This document shows, piece by piece, positions 36,863 to 46,815 of a stretch of 64,000 nucleotides of DNA. The DNA is taken from NCBI RefSeq assembly GCF_003031585.1, contig NZ_PWAA01000011.1:124001-188000 (forward strand). The letters run 5' to 3'. This DNA comes from Thalassobius sp. I31.1 (lineage in GTDB: Bacteria > Pseudomonadota > Alphaproteobacteria > Rhodobacterales > Rhodobacteraceae). Under the pieces are notes generated by a model that worked only from the letters and a program-made list of their open reading frames with translations, was not told where the DNA came from and did no database searches. Both the position numbers and the translations under genes were made by a program. Numbering within the stretch: the first letter of the stretch is position 1; each line of letters starts with the position of its first letter.

Positions 36863-39133
36863 TCACGTAATCCTTCCAATATCATTCGCAGCTGTATCAC
36901 GAAGTGGCAGCAGGATCACTGCTTTTGCCCCATGATGGCTGCATCCGTCAAATAGTTCAGCTTCAGTCAGTTCAAGCGAACCGCCGTGTTCTTCAACGAT
37001 TTTCTTAACAATCGGCAGGCCAAGGCCGGTGCCGGTGTCGCGTGTCGTTACATAGGGTTCAAACAGACGCGCACGGTCTTCGGGAAGACCAGTGCCATTG
37101 TCTGAAACCGTAATTTCGATATTCATTTCAGTAAGCTGAAGCGCTACTTTTACCCGGGCCTGATACCCGGCCGGTGCCCGGCCTTCATCGGTCAGCGTCT
37201 GGGTCGCCTCGCCCGCGTTTTTGATCAGATTGGTCAGGGCCTGGGACAGCATCGTCTGATCAATGTCAGCGATCAGCGGTGTATCAGGCAGTTCACCTGA
37301 GACCCGGACGTTTTCCTGCCCGGTATCCTGCAGCGTCACCGCATCGCGCACCAGCGCCGTCAGATCCGCGCTGCGACATACCGGTTCCGGCATGCGGGCG
37401 AATTGCGAAAACTCATCGACAATGCGGCGCAGGTCACCGGTCTGCCGGATGATCACATCAGCCAGCTGAACCAGGATCTGGCCGTCGGCCTCTGGCAGTT
37501 TGGGTTCATATTTTCGCTTCATACGTTCAGCAGACAGCTGGATCGGCGTCAGAGGGTTTTTGATTTCATGGGCAATGCGGCGTGCCACATCCCCCCAGGC
37601 GGCCATACGCTGGGCCGACACAAGATCGGTCACATCGTCAAAGGCCAGAACATAACCTTCGGCCTGTGCTTCCTGATTGCGCCGGATCGCCATGCGCACC
37701 AGAAGGATTTCCTGTTTGCCGTCACGGGTGACCCGAATCTCTTCCTGCATCACGTCCCGGCCACTGTCGCGCAATTCTTCAAACATCGCAGAAAATTCGG
37801 GCACCGCGATTGAAATCGGATCTGGGGCCGCGTCTTCGGCATCATGCGGATCCATGGACAGAATGCGCGTCGCAGCACGGTTCACAAAGGCAATGCGCCC
37901 TTCATCGTTCAGGCCAATCAAACCTGCAGTTACCGATGACAGCACTGAATCAAACATCCGGCGCCGACGTTCAATCTGGCGGGTGTTTTCGATCAGATTG
38001 TCCCGTTGCTCCCGCAATTGCAGCGTCATCTGGTTAAAGATCCGGCTGAGCATGGCGATTTCATCATCGCCTTCTTCTTCACGCACCTGAACATCAAAAT
38101 CCCCGGCACCAACTTTCTGCACCGCGCCGGCAAGTTGCCCCACCGGCCGCGCAAGGCGTTCGGCAAACCACAGACCCAGCCAGATCGCCGCAAGGATCAG
38201 CATCACAGCAAACCCAAGGTACAACAGGCCAAATTCGAACAACAGGCGTCCCCGGTCGCTTTCAAGCTGCTGATACAGCCCGGCGGTTTCACGGGTGTCA
38301 TCAAGGAGTGACAGCAGTTCGCCATCAACGGTTCGACTGACATAAAGCAGATGATCGGGATAGTTGCGCAAAGCGATCAGCGCCCGGAATTCATTGTTGG
38401 CCCAATCCTGAATAACCGGCACCTGACCCACCAGGGCTTTTGCCAGATCTTCCGGGGAAATCTGTTCAAAATCGAAAAGGTAAGACCGATCCCCGCGGCT
38501 GCGCAGAACGCCGCTTCCATTGACAACAAAAGCTTCTTTTAATCCGCGCTGCACTTGCTGCTGCCCATTGGCCAGAACGGCCTGCAATTCACCATCAGAC
38601 AGAAGTACCCCCCGCCGGCCACGTTCTTCGTCCAGAAAAACGCCAAGCGCACGGGCGTCACGCACCAGATCACGGCGGTGTTCAGCCTCATAGGCTTCAG
38701 CGGCCCCCAGGGAGGATCCAATCACCGTACGGACGCGTTCAGAAAACCAGCCTTCCAGGCCGAAATTGATTGTCAGGGCCGCAAAAACAGCAACCAGAAT
38801 GGTGGGAAGCAAGGCCACAACTGCAAAAACACCGGTCAGACGCAGGTGAAGCCGTGACCCGGCGGAACGGGCCCGGCGGGCAGCAATCATCTGGGCGATA
38901 CGTTGCAGAACCAGTGTGGAGATGACCATCACATAAATGAAGTCAGCCAGCAGAACCGGGCGCAACCAATAGCCGCTGCGCGCTGCATCTACAGGCCCGA
39001 GAACAAGGAAGGTCAAAACGGCAAGAACCGGCCCCAGAAAGACCAGGCCTAATGTTAAGAGAGTCTGAAAACGCCGTCGTTTACGAAGCGTGTTCAGCTT
39101 CGCAAGCGTCGTGTGACTCCTGCGCAGACGCAT
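36863..39133 (-). CDS. ntrY: Nitrogen-responsive sensor kinase NtrY
   Basis: 756 residues. Several N-terminal membrane helices (about 23-48, 60-80, 96-123 and 305-330), a HAMP region (RLARPVGQLAGAVQKV), a PAS domain (VLSSVTAGLIGLNDEGRIAFVN) and a kinase core: H-box ([15 protein letters not shown]), N-box (LTNLIKNAGEA), G1 (VSDNGTGLP) and G2 (GTGLGLPIVKK). The phosphate goes to NtrX, whose gene starts 7 bp later. The pair works in nitrogen and redox control in alphaproteobacteria. Confidence 0.96.
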   Translation of the reverse strand: MRLRRSHTTLAKLNTLRKRRRFQTLLTLGLVFLGPVLAVLTFLVLGPVDAARSGYWLRPVLLADFIYVMVISTLVLQRIAQMIAARRARSAGSRLHLRLTGVFAVVALLPTILVAVFAALTINFGLEGWFSERVRTVIGSSLGAAEAYEAEHRRDLVRDARALGVFLDEERGRRGVLLSDGELQAVLANGQQQVQRGLKEAFVVNGSGVLRSRGDRSYLFDFEQISPEDLAKALVGQVPVIQDWANNEFRALIALRNYPDHLLYVSRTVDGELLSLLDDTRETAGLYQQLESDRGRLLFEFGLLYLGFAVMLILAAIWLGLWFAERLARPVGQLAGAVQKVGAGDFDVQVREEEGDDEIAMLSRIFNQMTLQLREQRDNLIENTRQIERRRRMFDSVLSSVTAGLIGLNDEGRIAFVNRAATRILSMDPHDAEDAAPDPISIAVPEFSAMFEELRDSGRDVMQEEIRVTRDGKQEILLVRMAIRRNQEAQAEGYVLAFDDVTDLVSAQRMAAWGDVARRIAHEIKNPLTPIQLSAERMKRKYEPKLPEADGQILVQLADVIIRQTGDLRRIVDEFSQFARMPEPVCRSADLTALVRDAVTLQDTGQENVRVSGELPDTPLIADIDQTMLSQALTNLIKNAGEATQTLTDEGRAPAGYQARVKVALQLTEMNIEITVSDNGTGLPEDRARLFEPYVTTRDTGTGLGLPIVKKIVEEHGGSLELTEAELFDGCSHHGAKAVILLPLRDTAANDIGRIT

Positions 39134-39237
39134 GTTGTATCCCTATACATTCACGTCCGGCCAAAACCGTACGCAACCGCCAAAATCCGGTAACCTGTTT
39201 CGCGCTTTCTGCAAAATGGTCACTCTCTGTTGCGGTT

Positions 39238-40773
39238 TTACATCAATTTGCGCCCGCGTGTCACGTGAATATCCAGAGTGGTCAGTTTCTTGCGTAAAGT
39301 ATTGCGGTTGATGCCCAGAAGTTCGGCACAGCGTGCCTGGTTGCCACGTGTTGCTTCCAGCGCAATTTCAAAAAGCGGAATCTCCATTTCTTTCAATATA
39401 CGTTGGTAAAGACCGGGTGCCGGCAGTGAATCCTGATGAAGATCGAAATACCTGCGCAGGTGCTTCTGAACGCTGTCAGACAGGTTTCCGTCATCGGTCT
39501 GGCCATCGGATGCCCCGGGCATCAACCCATGCGCGCCCCCTGAACCTGGCGGAACATTGCCGATCATCTGCGAGGTATAGCTGCCGGGAACGGTCACGGA
39601 ACCCGCAGAGGCACCTGACAGGAGGCTGCGGACATCATCCGCTGAAATCACGGGTCTGGTGCTGACGGCGACGAGCTGACGGATGGTGTTCTTCAGTTCG
39701 CGTACATTTCCGGGCCAGCTGTGCTGACTTAGAAGTTGCTCTGCGTCCGGGCTGAAAGCGCGTGCCACACCGTTGCTGCGGCCAACGCCCGGCCCCTGAT
39801 CATCCAGGTCATCGCTGCGCAAAAATTCTTCGGCCAGAATGCGTATATCTGACATGCGTTGCACAAGGGTTGGCACATGCAGTTCCGCCCCTTTCAGGCG
39901 GTAATACAGATCCGCGCGCATATGACCACTGGCAAGAAGAAGGTTCAGATCCTGCTGGCTTGTGGTGATCAGACGCGGTTCTGTGCTTTCAGTGCGGGTG
40001 AAACGATCCAGGAAACGGTTCAGCTTCAGCTGTTCTTCCGGGCTATATTCCCCCGGTTCATCAATGACCAATGTGCCGCCCCGGAGTTCTGACAGCAGAT
40101 GATCTTCCTGCTGCCTGTCTCCTGGCAGCGCAGGATCAAGGATCTGGAAACCGGCGGCATTTCGTTGACTTAACCCATGCACAGCGCGGGCCACTCTGGA
40201 TTTACCCGTTCCGCTTTCGCCAGTGATAAGCACCGGGATATCCGTGTTCATGACACGTGCAATCGACTGATACAGCGCCTGCATTTCCGGTGAACGTCCC
40301 GCAAGCGTTACAATTTCCGAGGCATCTGTGCGTTGCGTGGCCGGGGCATGGGGTGCGCTGTCACTCTCTGCTGTGGTCTCACTGCCTGGAGCGGTCCTGC
40401 GACGTTTGCGGCTTTCTTCCAGGGCCAGCGCAGACCGGTGCATAAGATGCGGCAGATCAAAGGGTTTTGGCAGATAGTCCCAGGCCTCTGCTTCGCTGGC
40501 GCGAATGGCTGTCATAATCGTGTTCTGTGCAGAAATCACGATGACAGGCAGTTCGGGCCGCAGTTCTGCGATCCGGGGGATCATTTCAAGTCCATTTCCG
40601 TCAGGCATTGCGACATCTGTAATCACCAGATCCCCCCGCCCTTCAGACACCCATCGCATCAAAGTTGTAAGTGACGAGGTTGCATGCACCTGCATCCCTG
40701 CCCGGGTCATCGCCTGGGTCAGAACCGTTCTTATGGTGCGATCATCATCTGCGATCAGAACTGTACCATCCAT
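39238..40773 (-). CDS. ntrC: Nitrogen regulator NtrC, Rhodobacter type lacking the sigma-54 loop
   Basis: 511 residues. Receiver domain with Asp53 (LVITDVAMPDG), AAA+ domain with Walker A (GESGTGKSRVAR) and a C-terminal Fis-type DNA-binding domain (LGINRNTLRKKL). Between Walker A and the DEPGEY Walker B the protein reads EDHLLSELRGGTLVIDEP, so the whole GAFTGA segment that contacts sigma-54 is missing. Rhodobacter capsulatus NtrC has the same deletion and activates sigma-70 promoters. Shares 1 bp with ntrB. Confidence 0.95.
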   Translation of the reverse strand: MDGTVLIADDDRTIRTVLTQAMTRAGMQVHATSSLTTLMRWVSEGRGDLVITDVAMPDGNGLEMIPRIAELRPELPVIVISAQNTIMTAIRASEAEAWDYLPKPFDLPHLMHRSALALEESRKRRRTAPGSETTAESDSAPHAPATQRTDASEIVTLAGRSPEMQALYQSIARVMNTDIPVLITGESGTGKSRVARAVHGLSQRNAAGFQILDPALPGDRQQEDHLLSELRGGTLVIDEPGEYSPEEQLKLNRFLDRFTRTESTEPRLITTSQQDLNLLLASGHMRADLYYRLKGAELHVPTLVQRMSDIRILAEEFLRSDDLDDQGPGVGRSNGVARAFSPDAEQLLSQHSWPGNVRELKNTIRQLVAVSTRPVISADDVRSLLSGASAGSVTVPGSYTSQMIGNVPPGSGGAHGLMPGASDGQTDDGNLSDSVQKHLRRYFDLHQDSLPAPGLYQRILKEMEIPLFEIALEATRGNQARCAELLGINRNTLRKKLTTLDIHVTRGRKLM

Positions 40774-41891
40774 CAGAATTCTCCCTGCCGTTCTATCGTA
40801 TCTTCGTCATCTGTGCGTTTCAGCGGCATGGACACGGTAAAGCAGGTTTGCCCCGCCTCAGATGTCACCCGGATCATCCCGCCATGCCCCTCGATAATGT
40901 GGTTGACCAGGGGCAGCCCCAGACCGGTGCCATTCAGGCGCCCGGACACGAAGGGTTCAAAGATCTCGCCGATCATATCCTCAGGAATTCCGCCGCCATT
41001 ATCGCTGATTTCAATATGTAGTGGCAGAGCTGCGAACCCGCCATCCGCAAGCTGCCGTCGCAGGCCCGGTTCATAATAGCTGCATATACGGATCTGTGCC
41101 GGTGGCTCATCAGACGCCCCCCGATCCCTTTGCAGGGCCTCTGCTGCATTCTTCAATATGTTCAGAAACACCTGCACCAGTTTATCCGCGTCACCGCCGG
41201 TTTCCGGCAAAGACGGATCATATTCCCGCCGGATCCCGATATCTTTTGCAAAACCCAGACTGGCAGACCGCACGGCCCTGTCCAGCACATCATGCAGGTT
41301 TACCGGCTTAAGTTCCGGCGGTTGCAGATTGCCGAATTCTTCCACCTGAGACAGCAATTTAACGATGCGCTGACATTCATCAACAATCAGGTCGGTCAGT
41401 TCCTGCGTGCCTGCATCTGCGTTCATGCGGATCAGCTGGGCTGCGCCTGTTATACCCGCCAGCGGATTTTTGATTTCATGCGCCAACATGTCAGACATGC
41501 CCACCACGGAACGGACATGTCCTTCCGTCCCGGATGAATGATGGGTCAGCTGTGGGCTTTCATTCGGCTGAAATAGAAGAAAAAAGCCCCCCTCGACATC
41601 CTGCACCTGAAGGCGGCAGGTCAGAGGGGCGCGGTTGCGAAAGCGCAGCCGCATGTCGTTCACGCTTACGGATGGGGTCCCGGTCCGGATGCGCCCGGTC
41701 AGATCTGATACAAGCGGATGCGCTTCCAGCAGATCGTCGGGCAAAGCCCCAAGCATCCGGCGTTGTGAAATGTGAAAACAGGCCTGTGCTTCTGCGTTTG
41801 CCTCAAGTATCCGGCCGTCTGCATCCAGCATCAGCATGGGCAGTGGCAGCAAGGACCAGAGATCCCGGGGGCGATGAATAGCTGCGTTCAT
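40773..41891 (-). CDS. ntrB: Nitrogen regulation sensor kinase NtrB
   Basis: 372 residues, cytoplasmic. N-terminal PAS domain ([25 protein letters not shown]), H-box with His138 ([12 protein letters not shown]), N-box ([13 protein letters not shown]), G1 ([10 protein letters not shown]) and G2 (GTGLGLPLV). It phosphorylates NtrC under nitrogen limitation and is inhibited by PII. Start overlaps the dusB stop by ATGA, so dusB-ntrB-ntrC form one operon, as in the classic nifR3-ntrB-ntrC arrangement. Confidence 0.96.
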   Translation of the reverse strand: MNAAIHRPRDLWSLLPLPMLMLDADGRILEANAEAQACFHISQRRMLGALPDDLLEAHPLVSDLTGRIRTGTPSVSVNDMRLRFRNRAPLTCRLQVQDVEGGFFLLFQPNESPQLTHHSSGTEGHVRSVVGMSDMLAHEIKNPLAGITGAAQLIRMNADAGTQELTDLIVDECQRIVKLLSQVEEFGNLQPPELKPVNLHDVLDRAVRSASLGFAKDIGIRREYDPSLPETGGDADKLVQVFLNILKNAAEALQRDRGASDEPPAQIRICSYYEPGLRRQLADGGFAALPLHIEISDNGGGIPEDMIGEIFEPFVSGRLNGTGLGLPLVNHIIEGHGGMIRVTSEAGQTCFTVSMPLKRTDDEDTIERQGEF

Positions 41892-42907
41892 AAAGCGGCC
41901 CTCACCGGTTCCTGGCTGGTCAGCGCGTCTGGCAGACGTCTGAAAACACCCGCCGGATCTTTTTCAGTCAGAATTTCACGCCGCAATTCTGCGCTTGTCC
42001 CGGCTTCATCCATATACCAGCCCAAATGTTTGCGCGCCGTGCGATTGCCCAGATCTGTGCCGTAAAACGACAGCATATCTTCATAATGATCAGACACCAT
42101 CGATACCAGATCCGGCCCGGTCGGTATCACGGGTGCAGGCGTGCCAGTCAGTTCCGAAGAGACCTGTGCCAGCAGCCAGGGTTTCCCCTGTGCGCCGCGT
42201 CCGATCATAACGCCATTTGCACCGGAAAGTGACATCGCTTCAGTGGCATGGTCCGCATTTTTAATGTCACCATTTGCGATCACAGGCAGGCTGACGGCAT
42301 CCTTCACCGCACGGATCGCGGCCCAGTCCGCCTGCCCTTTATAGAACTGACAACGCGTGCGTCCGTGGATGGTGATCATCTGAATACCTGCTTCTTCCGC
42401 GCGCCTGGCAAGATCGGGCGCATTCAGCAGGTTGTCATCCCACCCCAGGCGGGTTTTCAACGTGACTGGCAGTGAAGTCGCGGCAACTACTGCCTCAATC
42501 AGGGTCAGAGCGTGATCAAGGTCCTTCAGCAAAGCGGACCCCGAATAGCCGTTTACAACCTTCTTTGCGGGGCATCCCATGTTGATGTCGATAATCCGGG
42601 CCCCGTTGCCTTCAACGATCCGGGCCGCTTCCGCCATCCACGACGCGTCACGCCCGGCAAGCTGCACAGATGTATTGGCCGCCTGAAACCCCAGTTCCGC
42701 CTTTTCACGCACGCCGGGCTTGCGCTGTACCATTTCCTGGCTGGCAACCATTTCACTGACCACAAGTCCCGCCCCGAAGCGCGACACAAGGTTCCGGAAT
42801 GGCAGATCTGTAATCCCCGCAAGCGGCGCAAGCAAGACAGGTGTTTTCAGGTTTATATTGCCAATTGTCAGCGTCAAACTTTGATCCTTTCCGGAACTCT
42901 GAACCAT
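41888..42907 (-). CDS. dusB: tRNA-dihydrouridine synthase B (NifR3)
   Basis: 339 residues. FMN-dependent TIM barrel that reduces uridines in the tRNA D-loop. Motifs are [37 protein letters not shown] with the catalytic Cys, [27 protein letters not shown] and VIANGDIKN. The first start at 42907 has no strong ribosome site; a TTG at 42877 behind GGAAAGGATC is an alternative. First gene of the ntr operon. Confidence 0.95.
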   Translation of the reverse strand: MVQSSGKDQSLTLTIGNINLKTPVLLAPLAGITDLPFRNLVSRFGAGLVVSEMVASQEMVQRKPGVREKAELGFQAANTSVQLAGRDASWMAEAARIVEGNGARIIDINMGCPAKKVVNGYSGSALLKDLDHALTLIEAVVAATSLPVTLKTRLGWDDNLLNAPDLARRAEEAGIQMITIHGRTRCQFYKGQADWAAIRAVKDAVSLPVIANGDIKNADHATEAMSLSGANGVMIGRGAQGKPWLLAQVSSELTGTPAPVIPTGPDLVSMVSDHYEDMLSFYGTDLGNRTARKHLGWYMDEAGTSAELRREILTEKDPAGVFRRLPDALTSQEPVRAAL

Positions 42908-43101
42908 TTCTACGGTACTGACGGCAATTGCTCACCCGGCGGTACATGGTTGTTATTTGTATAATCGCACATTTTTTAAGCACACACGAGCATTTACGCA
43001 CAATATATGACCATTCAGTCAAAGCGTTTGCCCTCCTGGTGGCCAGGGTTTAGACAAGCGGCTGAGAAAAACGGCATGAAAACAGGCAGACTGACACAGC
43101 G

Positions 43102-44295
43102 ATGCAACAGAAGAAGACCGCAGCAATTGTCGTTTCAGCAGGCTCAGGCACACGGGCCGCCGCTTACGGAGACCCGGACACCCCGAAACAATACCACAGG
43201 CTTTCGGGACGTCTGGTTGTTGAACATTGCCTGGAAAAATTCGCAAGCTATCCTGAAATTGACCTGATCGTTCTGGTGATCCGGCCTCAGGACCGGGAAT
43301 TTGTGCAGAAAAACATAGTACTGCCGGACAGTGTGCAGGTTATCCTGCAGGATGGCGGGGCTGAACGTGATTTATCTGTAAAGGCCGGGCTTGCCGCGAT
43401 CCCGGAGAATTTTCACCTGGTTCTGATCCATGATGCGGCGCGGCCCCTGGTTTCGCATGCTTTGATTTCTGAGGTTCTGACCGCATTGCGCGATCATCAG
43501 GGCGCGGCGCCGGCCCTGCCCGTGACGGATGCGCTGTGGCGCGGGGCTGACGAAACGGTTCAGGACACGGTCAGCCGTGAAAACCTGTGGCGGGCGCAGA
43601 CACCACAGGGGTTTCACCTGTCGTTTATCCGCAGTGCCCATGCAAAAGCCACGGCCCGGGCTGCAGATGATGTGGAAATCGCACGGCTTGCAGGTGCGGA
43701 TGTCCGGATTGTCACGGGTTCTGAAAACAATATAAAAATCACGCATCCCGCAGATTTTTCACGCGCAGAACAATTGCTGAGAGAAGAGGCTGAACAGACC
43801 ATGGATATTCGTACCGGAAACGGGTTTGACGTGCATAAATTCGGACAGCGCGATGACGGCGCCAACGATTATGTCGTGCTTTGCGGTGTCAGAGTGCCCC
43901 ACTGTCAGGGGCTTCTGGGGCATTCAGATGCCGACGTCGGGATGCATGCGATTTCTGATGCAATCTATGGTGCCCTGTCAGAAGGCGATATTGGCCGCCA
44001 CTTCCCGCCATCTGAAGCGCAGTGGAAAGATGCCGACAGTCAGATCTTTCTGCAACATGCTGTAGGCCTGGCCCGAAATCGTGGCTTTAGCATTTCAAAC
44101 ATTGACTGCACGCTGATCTGTGAGTTTCCAAAAATCGGCCCGGTCGCCGGGGCCATGCAAAACCGCCTGTCTGAAATCACCGGGATTGCGGCTGACCGCA
44201 TTTCTGTCAAAGCGACAACATCGGAAAAGCTGGGCTTTACCGGACGCGGCGAAGGCATCGCTGCACTTGTGACAACCACATTGATCAGCCAGTAA
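43102..44295 (+). CDS. ispDF: Bifunctional IspD-IspF enzyme of the MEP isoprenoid pathway
   Basis: 397 residues. Residues 1-225 are the CDP-methylerythritol synthase ([31 protein letters not shown] and TPQGFHL). Residues from 234 on are methylerythritol cyclodiphosphate synthase ([10 protein letters not shown] with the zinc Asp/His, [14 protein letters not shown] and the C-terminal [18 protein letters not shown]). The fusion is common in alphaproteobacteria. Divergent from dusB; followed 12 bp later by pgpA. Confidence 0.97.
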   Translation: MQQKKTAAIVVSAGSGTRAAAYGDPDTPKQYHRLSGRLVVEHCLEKFASYPEIDLIVLVIRPQDREFVQKNIVLPDSVQVILQDGGAERDLSVKAGLAAIPENFHLVLIHDAARPLVSHALISEVLTALRDHQGAAPALPVTDALWRGADETVQDTVSRENLWRAQTPQGFHLSFIRSAHAKATARAADDVEIARLAGADVRIVTGSENNIKITHPADFSRAEQLLREEAEQTMDIRTGNGFDVHKFGQRDDGANDYVVLCGVRVPHCQGLLGHSDADVGMHAISDAIYGALSEGDIGRHFPPSEAQWKDADSQIFLQHAVGLARNRGFSISNIDCTLICEFPKIGPVAGAMQNRLSEITGIAADRISVKATTSEKLGFTGRGEGIAALVTTTLISQ

Positions 44296-44307
44296 CGGAC
44301 CCATAAA

Positions 44308-44811
44308 ATGCAACATTCTATCGCACGTATGATCGCAGTCTTCTTTGGGGCCGGCCTTCTCAAACCTGCGCCTGGCACCTGGGGATCTGCTACTGCGGTT
44401 CTGACCGGCTGGGCCCTGCATGAGATCGGCGGCACCTTCTTGCTTTCGATTGGCGTGGTTGTAAGTTTCTTCGTGGGCTGGTGGGCCACCGCAGTTGCGA
44501 CACGCGGCCAGGACAACCATGACCCGTCTGAAATCGTTATTGATGAAGTTGCCGGTCAGTGGCTTGCTTTGCTGCCGGTTTCTATCGGCGCGATGCACTC
44601 GGGGCACGGGATGCTTGCCCTCTGGCCTGGCATGGTCACGGCTTTCATCGCATTCCGCATCTTTGATATTCTGAAGCCTGGCCCTGTGGGATGGGCCGAC
44701 AGGCGCAGTGATGCGTTTGGTGTGATGCTGGACGATGTGATTGCCGGGGTTATGGCAGCACTGGTTGTTCTGCTTGGCGCATGGATAAGCCATGGGGTGT
44801 TTGGGCTGTGA
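44308..44811 (+). CDS. pgpA: Phosphatidylglycerophosphatase A
   Basis: 167 residues, inner membrane. Dephosphorylates phosphatidylglycerol phosphate. Features are FGAGLLKPAPGTWGSA, the acidic motif DPSEIVIDEVAGQWLAL and FRIFDILKPGPVGWADR, plus the DDVIAG segment near the C-terminus. Its stop overlaps the GTG of cinA. Confidence 0.96.
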   Translation: MQHSIARMIAVFFGAGLLKPAPGTWGSATAVLTGWALHEIGGTFLLSIGVVVSFFVGWWATAVATRGQDNHDPSEIVIDEVAGQWLALLPVSIGAMHSGHGMLALWPGMVTAFIAFRIFDILKPGPVGWADRRSDAFGVMLDDVIAGVMAALVVLLGAWISHGVFGL

Positions 44812-45308
44812 GTGATGTCACCTCCCTTGCGCAACAGGTTCTGACCCTTGCGACTGAAAAGCATAAACGCGTGACCTGCGCGGAAAGCTGCACCGGTGGG
44901 CTTGTCGCGGCGGCCCTTACCGAACTGCCGGGGTCCTCAGCCATTTTTGAATATGGTTTTGTAACCTATTCCAATCCAGCCAAGTCAGACCTTCTTGGGG
45001 TGCGCTCTGAAACTCTGGAGGTGTTCGGGGCGGTGTCTGAGGAAACCGTGCGTGAAATGGCTGAAGGCGCTTTGATGCGCTCAGGTGCCGATCTTGCTGT
45101 GTCCATAAGCGGTATAGCGGGCCCCGGCGGATCAGAGTTCAAACCAGAAGGCCGGGTCTGTTTTGGGCTTGCCAGGCGAACAGAGATTTCGGCCTGTGAG
45201 GTTACCACAGAGAGCATCGAATTTGGGGCGCCCGGGCGATCCGAAGTCCGCAGGCAAGCAACTTTGCACGCATTAAATATGTTGTCTCAGGCTTTGATTT
45301 CGATCTGA
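44808..45308 (+). CDS. CinA-family nicotinamide-nucleotide amidohydrolase
   Basis: 166 residues, the stand-alone CinA C-terminal domain (PncC type), which deamidates NMN in NAD recycling. Motifs are VTCAESCTGGLVAAALTE, FEYGFVTYSNPAK and ISGIAGPGGS. It begins with GTG at 44808, sharing 4 bp with the end of pgpA, so the two are coupled. Last gene of ispDF-pgpA-cinA and the last clear core gene before accessory DNA. Confidence 0.93.
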   Translation: MSDVTSLAQQVLTLATEKHKRVTCAESCTGGLVAAALTELPGSSAIFEYGFVTYSNPAKSDLLGVRSETLEVFGAVSEETVREMAEGALMRSGADLAVSISGIAGPGGSEFKPEGRVCFGLARRTEISACEVTTESIEFGAPGRSEVRRQATLHALNMLSQALISI

Positions 45309-45564
45309 AATCTGAATAAAACCGCCCAAAAAATACGCAACCCTGTCTATATTTTCAGCGAAGCGCTTTAATTTCACGCATATCCGGCGTTTCTTTTTGG
45401 TGTCCCGGCTGTTTTGACATACCCTGAGGACAGCGAACAGGTGTTGGTGCAGTTTTTTACGGTTTTCGCGGAGATCTTCGATCATCGAAGAAAATGGCAT
45501 CACCTCTTATCACAAAGTTTACCCGCGCCCGACTCTTGTCGACCTCTCTCTCTCTGGCGCGTTT

Positions 45565-45601
45565 AGGATCTTCCCTGAATTTACAGGGAAGGTCCTTTTT
45601 T
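45565..45601 (+). terminator. Strong plus-strand terminator at the core/accessory boundary
   Basis: AGGATCTTCCCTG pairs with CAGGGAAGGTCCT (13 bp with one G-U) and is followed by TTTTT. It lies 257 bp after the last plus-strand gene. The 340 bp from 45309 to 45648 otherwise hold only a CTTCGATCATCGAAG near-palindrome at 45476 and a weak minus-strand frame. Confidence 0.85.
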
Positions 45602-45648
45602 AAAGCAGCTCAGCATTGCCGCGCTGTCTGCTGGTTCTGGAGTGTATT

Positions 45649-46395
45649 CTAACGAAGGCTGGTTTCCAGCCTTTCCCGCAGCGATTTGGCAAACGCTAGT
45701 CCAACATTTTTTCTTACGCGGAAATACAGGTTCACATCATCTTCGCCAATAACCTCTGCGCCGCTTTTTTTATGATAATCAATTACCCTTACATTATCTT
45801 TATTTACTTCAAATTCACTCCGGTCAAATCCAAGTATATTGAAAGCATATTCGTATATTAATATGGCAGTTTCTAAAGCTGAGTATCTGGATTTTTTTTC
45901 GTCAAGTATCCAGCTGCCCCATTCAAACACATCCCCGTTAAAGTTATAGATTCTAACAGTCCCGCAGCGCGCACCCGTGGTTTTGTTTTCCAAAATAAAG
46001 TAAAATGACTCTCGTTGGGTTCTGTTTTTTTCCAGATAGCCTTCAATAAACCTGCGCTGGGTTTCAATATTGTCATCTATTTTTGAAATGTACTTATTGT
46101 ATGTAACATCAGAACGTAGCTGGAAAATATATTCAGCGTCACTCACTTTAATTTCACGTACGTTCAGAGAATATAGGTCAGGATAATTTTGAAATCTCTG
46201 ACATAGATTTTTCTGTACATCGCCAAAATTAAGTGTAGCAAGCCTGTCCAGCAAACGCTTGTCGCATTCAGGATGCAAAGCAACAGCTGCAGATAGAACT
46301 TCTTCGCCTAAATCTACAAGACCATTGAGTTGATCCAGATCTGTCTCTGGGTCATTCGCCTTACGAAGAAGGTCATGAACGCTACTATTAACCAT
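45649..46395 (-). CDS. GNAT-type acetyltransferase with an N-terminal helical region
   Basis: 248 residues. Residues 1-70 are helical and short-repeat-like (DPETDLDQLNGLVDLGEEVL, ALHPECDKRLLDRLATL), reminiscent of leucine-rich-variant repeats. From residue 80 on it is a RimJ/PseH-like GNAT fold: VREIKVSDAEYIFQLRSD, YFILENKTTGARCGTVRIYNF, EWGSWI, and ETAILIYEYAFNILGFDRSEFEVNKDNVRVIDYHKKSG. The classical Q/R-x2-GxG/A acetyl-CoA loop is weak (KKSRYSALETA). Start at 46395 follows AGGAACAAGCAAG. AT-rich compared with the core genes. PseH-like members acetylate nonulosonic-acid precursors; the real substrate is unknown. Confidence 0.7.
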   Translation of the reverse strand: MVNSSVHDLLRKANDPETDLDQLNGLVDLGEEVLSAAVALHPECDKRLLDRLATLNFGDVQKNLCQRFQNYPDLYSLNVREIKVSDAEYIFQLRSDVTYNKYISKIDDNIETQRRFIEGYLEKNRTQRESFYFILENKTTGARCGTVRIYNFNGDVFEWGSWILDEKKSRYSALETAILIYEYAFNILGFDRSEFEVNKDNVRVIDYHKKSGAEVIGEDDVNLYFRVRKNVGLAFAKSLRERLETSLR

Positions 46396-46746
46396 CTTGC
46401 TTGTTCCTAACTGCAATACGCCTGAAGTTTCAACTTGTCAGCACTAAGTTTGACCTGGTTACAAATGGTACTTGACCTGAAGCTTTGAATCCAAGGCGTT
46501 TTCCAGTTTCAAGGCATATTATTTGTTCAGACAAAGTTTTCCTCAATTAGCCAGAGGCTTATCTTTGGTCCTGGCGAACCCAAACAAAAGCGGCTTGATA
46601 GCTGCGTCTTGTCTCAGCCCAAATGGGAAAAACGGCAAAAACGCGGTGACACCGTCTGCGACGCACTCATAAAAGCGGTTTTGAATGCGCCGCCAATGGG
46701 AGCCTTGAAAACACCTGAGAAGACCGTCAATCTCGGTCCAAATCGA

Positions 46747-46812
46747 AGTTACCTGGGAAATATCCGTTAAAGTAACTGGCGTTAAAGTAACTAGAAATGC
46801 GTCTGAGGTAAC
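46747..46812. promoter_or_regulatory. Cluster of GTAACT motifs upstream of an exported protein gene
   Basis: CGTTAAAGTAACT occurs twice in tandem at 46765-46777 and 46780-46792 (15-bp period), with the inverted AGTTACC at 46747-46753 and GGTAACTT just before the ATG at 46816. The 420 bp from 46396 to 46815 contain no convincing gene. Spaced repeats of this kind suggest binding of a regulator, but the factor is unknown. Confidence 0.35.
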
Positions 46813-46815
46813 TTA

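Noticed and set aside
45273-45500. A 75-residue basic minus-strand frame overlapping the 3' end of cinA
   Set aside because: The GTG/ATG start has a ribosome site too close to it, the frame overlaps a core gene, and no family is recognised. I treat it as chance, though a small real gene is not excluded.
45565-45601. An sRNA ending at the terminator near 45.6 kb
   Set aside because: TTGACA at 45414-45419 has no matching -10 at proper spacing (the sequence there is ACAGGT), and no folded domain precedes the terminator, so late termination of the cinA operon explains it better.
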